From positions 1 through 8,081 of the forward strand of contig DVJH01000130.1 in NCBI GenBank assembly GCA_018710795.1: DNA of 8,081 nt, in the 5' to 3' direction. The translations under genes and the position numbers were made by a program. Every line of letters begins with the position of its first letter. Positions within the stretch are counted from its first letter, which is position 1. The notes beneath the pieces are model-generated. The model ran no database searches, was not told the origin of the DNA, and saw nothing but the letters and a program-made list of their open reading frames with translations. This DNA comes from Candidatus Galligastranaerophilus gallistercoris (GTDB lineage: Bacteria > Cyanobacteriota > Vampirovibrionia > Gastranaerophilales > Gastranaerophilaceae). Shown in pieces: positions 5,551 through 8,081 of this stretch.

Positions 5551-7364
5551 AACTTGAAACGACAACGGCTAAAACGGCATTCGACTATAAATTTTTACTG
5601 AAAAGATTATACCCTTATATTAAACCTTTCTGGTTCAGAATTTTACTTACATTTCTTCTTGCAATTCCCCTGGGGCTTTTGGACGGCGCCACGGCGTTTG
5701 CCCTGAAACCGTATATTGATGTTGTTGTTAACGGAAATGAAATGGTATTGGGGGCGCTTCATTTAACGAGGGATATTCTTGTTAATTTAATTCCTTTTTT
5801 AATAGTCGGTTTTGCCGTTGTGCAGGGGCTTCTTCGCTATTTGAATTCATATCTTACGGATTGGATAAGCAATAAAATTTCAAACCTTGTTAAAATCGAT
5901 TTATTCAAAAAATTAATAAAAATGGATACGAAATTTTTTGATGAAAATTCTTCGGGCATTATTCTGACAAGGTTTTTAACGGACCCCGATACCGCATCAA
6001 GAACGGTTGTCGATTCCCTGAAACATTTAATCACCTGCAGCGTCGAAGCGCTCGGGCTTATTGCCGTATTATTGTGGACAAGCTGGAAATTGGCGGTTGT
6101 AGGCGTTATTGTTTTAACGGTTGCATTTTTACCTCTGGCATTTATAAGAAAGAAAATTAAAAAAATATCAAATGAAACGGCGGTTTTAGGCGGCGGAATA
6201 ACAACCAACTTCAATGAAACCTATCACGGCAACAAAGTCATGACGGGTTATTGCCTGCAAGAAAAACTTTTTCATAAATTTGAAAATCAAATCAGAAAAT
6301 CTTTTGACCTTGCGATTTCTTTATCAAAGCGTGTCTGGTGGATGTCTCCCATTATGTATTTAATTGCAAGTATCGGAATTGCAATTGTTATGTCAATCGG
6401 AAATATATTGATTATAAACGGCGAAATGACGACGGGAAGCTTTGCAAGTTTTGTAACTTCATTATTGCTTTTATATAAACCCGTTAAAGATTTGGGAAGA
6501 ACGCTAACCAATCTTCAAAACGTTTTTGTTGCAGCCGCAAGGGTTTTTGAACTTTTTGATTTAATGCCCGAAATTAAAAACAGAGAAAATGCAATTGAAT
6601 TAAAAGGAATTAAAGATAAAATAACTTTTGAAAATGTTGTTTTTGAATATGTCGAAAACGAGCCCGTTATCAAAGGCGTTTCTTTTGAAATAAACAAAGG
6701 CGAAACCGTTGCTCTGGTCGGAAATTCGGGCGGCGGAAAATCAACAATCGTTAATCTTTTGCCGAGATTTTATGATATAAAATCGGGAAGCATTAAAATT
6801 GATAATGTTGATATAAGAGATTTTACGCTTGAATCTTTAAGGATGAATATTTCGGAAGTTTTTCAGGATAATTTTTTATTTTCGGGCACGATAAAAGAAA
6901 ATATTTTAATGGGAAATTATTCCGCAACAGAAGAAGATATCGATGAAGTTGTCCGCCTTTCGCATTTGGATGAATTTATAAACACTTTGGATAAAGGGCT
7001 TGATACGGTTTTGGGCGAAATGGGAACAAGTTTATCGGGCGGGCAAAGGCAAAGGGTTGCAATTGCAAGGGCAATGCTTAAAAAAGCCCCCGTTATCATT
7101 TTGGATGAAGCAACTTCCGCCCTTGATAATAAATCGGAAGCAATTGTTCAAAAAGCGCTTGAAAACCTGATGAGAAACAAGACCGTTTTTGTTATAGCGC
7201 ACAGATTATCAACAATTAAAAATGCGGATAAAATAATGGTTATAAATGACGGGCATCTTGTTGAACAGGGGCGCCATGATGAGCTTTTGCAAATTCAAAA
7301 CGGGCAATACAAGGCTTTATATGAGATGCAGTTTAATAAAAACGAAAACTTTTCCGTTGTGTAA
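5547..7364 (+). CDS. MsbA-like ABC exporter (half-transporter, fused membrane and ATPase domains)
   Basis: This 605-residue inner-membrane protein has the standard size of a homodimeric type IV ABC exporter. Residues about 30-320 form the six-helix membrane domain (hydrophobic stretches near 31-50, 78-97, 163-180, 183-200, 268-290 and 296-311). The nucleotide-binding domain has the A-loop Tyr368, Walker A GNSGGGKST (392-400, Lys398), Q-loop Gln440, signature LSGGQ (496-500), Walker B VIILDE (516-521, catalytic Glu521), D-loop SALD and switch His552. All catalytic residues are present. The closest recognisable class is MsbA, the lipid A-core flippase, but drug or peptide exporters share the architecture and no LPS gene is in view. 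It overlaps the NUDIX gene by 4 bp. No terminator is visible after its stop, so the next gene may be co-transcribed. Confidence 0.95.
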   Translation: MKLETTTAKTAFDYKFLLKRLYPYIKPFWFRILLTFLLAIPLGLLDGATAFALKPYIDVVVNGNEMVLGALHLTRDILVNLIPFLIVGFAVVQGLLRYLNSYLTDWISNKISNLVKIDLFKKLIKMDTKFFDENSSGIILTRFLTDPDTASRTVVDSLKHLITCSVEALGLIAVLLWTSWKLAVVGVIVLTVAFLPLAFIRKKIKKISNETAVLGGGITTNFNETYHGNKVMTGYCLQEKLFHKFENQIRKSFDLAISLSKRVWWMSPIMYLIASIGIAIVMSIGNILIINGEMTTGSFASFVTSLLLLYKPVKDLGRTLTNLQNVFVAAARVFELFDLMPEIKNRENAIELKGIKDKITFENVVFEYVENEPVIKGVSFEINKGETVALVGNSGGGKSTIVNLLPRFYDIKSGSIKIDNVDIRDFTLESLRMNISEVFQDNFLFSGTIKENILMGNYSATEEDIDEVVRLSHLDEFINTLDKGLDTVLGEMGTSLSGGQRQRVAIARAMLKKAPVIILDEATSALDNKSEAIVQKALENLMRNKTVFVIAHRLSTIKNADKIMVINDGHLVEQGRHDELLQIQNGQYKALYEMQFNKNENFSVV

Positions 7365-7500
7365 ATATTTGTAAAAACAGACGGAAATTTTCTAAAGTAT
7401 ATAAAATCCCTGCCGATTTATTCATTTATAAAGGTTGGTTAAAAAATGTGCTGCAGAATTTTTTAGTCTGCCTTAAAAATCGTCATACGGGTTTTAAAAG

Positions 7501-7507
7501 AAAGGAG
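7501..7507 (+). promoter_or_regulatory. Shine-Dalgarno site fixing the start of the 114-residue gene
   Basis: AAAGGAG lies 9 nt before the ATG at 7517 and sets that start in place of the in-frame GTG at 7448, which has none. In the gap 7365-7516 I see no terminator or convincing promoter, only AT-rich -10-like words near 7400 and 7427. Confidence 0.85.
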
Positions 7508-7516
7508 CTAATATTA

Positions 7517-7861
7517 ATGGATATTAGCAGTTTTGAAACTGGAAGTTTAAGCGCAATTTTATCCGATTTAAATCTTTCTCCCCCTAAAATAAATAATTTA
7601 AACAAGGATGTCGAATTTATTTCGATAAATAAAAACAACGAACAACAAACTCAAGACTCCCGTTTTGTCCCCATCAGATTAAAACCCAATGAGGCCAAAA
7701 AAGCGCATGAGTGTCAGAAAGTTATGCTTAAATTCATGAAAATGCAGTATGAGCAGAGTATCGGAACGAAAAAGGAAGATACTATGCGCAAAATGTACAA
7801 CGATGCAATCGTTGATTTCAAAGAATTTGAAGCACAGTATAAAGACGAACTTTCGACATAG
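7517..7861 (+). CDS. Protein of unknown function (114 residues)
   Basis: I do not recognise this protein. The N-terminal half is polar and probably flexible: Ser/Asn/Gln-rich, with SPPK at 21-24 and a NEQQTQ stretch at 41-46. A conserved-looking segment FVPIRLKPNEAKKAHE (50-65) follows, then a charged helical region to the end with several Met (KVMLKFMKMQYEQ; DTMRKMYNDAIVDFKEFEAQYKDEL). There is no signal peptide or membrane helix and one Cys (C66), so it is probably cytoplasmic. The good ribosome site and strong downstream terminator support a real gene. It lies 152 nt after the ABC exporter on the same strand with no terminator between, so co-transcription is possible. The helical tail could mediate oligomer or partner binding, which is inference only. 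Confidence 0.75.
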   Translation: MDISSFETGSLSAILSDLNLSPPKINNLNKDVEFISINKNNEQQTQDSRFVPIRLKPNEAKKAHECQKVMLKFMKMQYEQSIGTKKEDTMRKMYNDAIVDFKEFEAQYKDELST

Positions 7862-7938
7862 CGTACAATAATTCCCCGAAGTTCAAAAAAAGAACAAAGG
7901 CGGCTTAATTGTAGTATGAAAACTCTGTGCGTTGGTTA

Positions 7939-7957
7939 GAAACTTAAAAAAAGTTTC
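7939..7957 (+). other. Small hairpin upstream of the terminator
   Basis: GAAACTT (7939-7945) pairs with AAGTTTC (7951-7957) around five A. It lies 8 nt before the intrinsic terminator, so the 3' untranslated end of the upstream transcript carries two tandem hairpins. A weaker 4-bp GTTC/GAAC hairpin with an A7 loop lies at 7881-7895. Confidence 0.5.
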
Positions 7958-7965
7958 AAATTCTT

Positions 7966-7996
7966 AAGGCAAGAATTTTTCTTGCCTTCTTTTTTT
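7966..7996 (+). terminator. Intrinsic terminator after the 114-residue gene
   Basis: AAGGCAAGAA (7966-7975) pairs with TTCTTGCCTT (7979-7988) around a 3-nt loop, followed by CT and a run of T. It separates the upstream transcript from the tRNA-Leu promoter. Confidence 0.93.
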
Positions 7997-7998
7997 AT

Positions 7999-8027
7999 TT
8001 GAAAAAGTGAAATTTTTATTATATGAT
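7999..8027 (+). promoter_or_regulatory. Sigma70-like promoter of tRNA-Leu
   Basis: TTGAAA (7999-8004) and TATGAT (8022-8027) are spaced by 17 nt, each 5 of 6 to consensus. The predicted start is a few bases before the tRNA 5' end at 8039. The -35 word TTGAAA is the same as that of the tRNA-Gly promoter. Confidence 0.75.
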
Positions 8028-8038
8028 TAATCTCACAA

Positions 8039-8081
8039 GGGCAGGTGGCGAAACGGTAGACGCACCGGTTTCAGGAGCCGG
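8039..8081 (+). tRNA. tRNA-Leu (anticodon CAG), truncated by the window edge
   Basis: The acceptor 5' strand GGGCAGG (8039-8045) is followed by T8-G9 and a D arm GCG...AAACGGTAGACGC typical of leucine tRNAs. The anticodon stem CCGGT/GCCGG closes a 7-nt loop TTCAGGA with anticodon CAG. The variable arm, T arm and 3' acceptor lie outside the window. Confidence 0.93.

Noticed and set aside
5837..7099. Four antisense open frames (60-125 codons) inside the ABC exporter
   Set aside because: They lie opposite well-conserved transporter motifs and have no start signals or recognisable content.
7446..7466. Six-codon frame MCCRIF with two Cys codons, a possible attenuator leader peptide
   Set aside because: No clear ribosome site and no competing terminator hairpin before the next gene, which has no visible link to cysteine metabolism.
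7365..7516. Possible riboswitch or structured leader before the 114-residue gene
   Set aside because: Only a short TTAAAA/TTTTAA pairing (7473-7496) is visible and no known riboswitch core can be recognised.
7916..7939. Seven-codon frame MKTLCVG after the 114-residue gene
   Set aside because: No Shine-Dalgarno site at a proper distance; expected by chance.

Overview
The window is AT-rich, densely packed bacterial chromosome. It reads as a diderm (Gram-negative-type envelope) organism: it has a TolC-family outer-membrane protein, an MsbA-like ABC exporter and Sec-type signal peptides, and starts are often preceded by good Shine-Dalgarno sites. A low-GC, host-associated lineage such as Gastranaerophilales/Melainabacteria or Elusimicrobia would fit. 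That placement is a guess from style; nothing here fixes the taxon. There are no mobile elements, CRISPR arrays or rRNA genes.

Layout from left to right. (1) Bases 1-489 (+) hold the 3' part of a response-regulator receiver domain fused to a STAS domain; the gene enters from outside the window. (2) A CzcC/TolC-like outer-membrane efflux gene (-) converges on it, and the two stop codons share the bases TTAA. (3) A tRNA-Gly(TCC) gene (+) is divergent from the efflux gene; each has its own sigma70-like promoter, and the tRNA ends in a symmetric hairpin. (4) A tight three-gene unit (-) encodes a secreted von Willebrand A (vWA) protein, a small membrane-anchored Ada-like zinc-site protein and an alpha/beta hydrolase, with only 2 nt between genes. 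(5) A nitroreductase (+) starts 28 nt from the vWA gene, divergently, and ends in a strong terminator. (6) A 53-codon orphan gene (-) has a very good extended -10 promoter. (7) A NUDIX hydrolase and an MsbA-like ABC exporter (+) overlap by ATGA. (8) A 114-residue protein of unknown function (+) is followed by hairpins and a strong terminator. (9) The 5' part of tRNA-Leu(CAG) runs off the right edge.

The most interesting local structure is a perfect 13-bp direct repeat with a 14-bp period, sitting exactly on the vWA/zinc-protein junction. Removing one 14-bp unit would join the two reading frames into one polypeptide, so the pair may be a split fusion or a slippage-controlled switch. The next most interesting point is the receiver-STAS protein, where the usual phospho-acceptor position of the STAS loop appears to be Asp. 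Several gene starts were moved from the longest open frame on the basis of Shine-Dalgarno sites and promoters: the hydrolase, nitroreductase, 53-residue, NUDIX and 114-residue genes.
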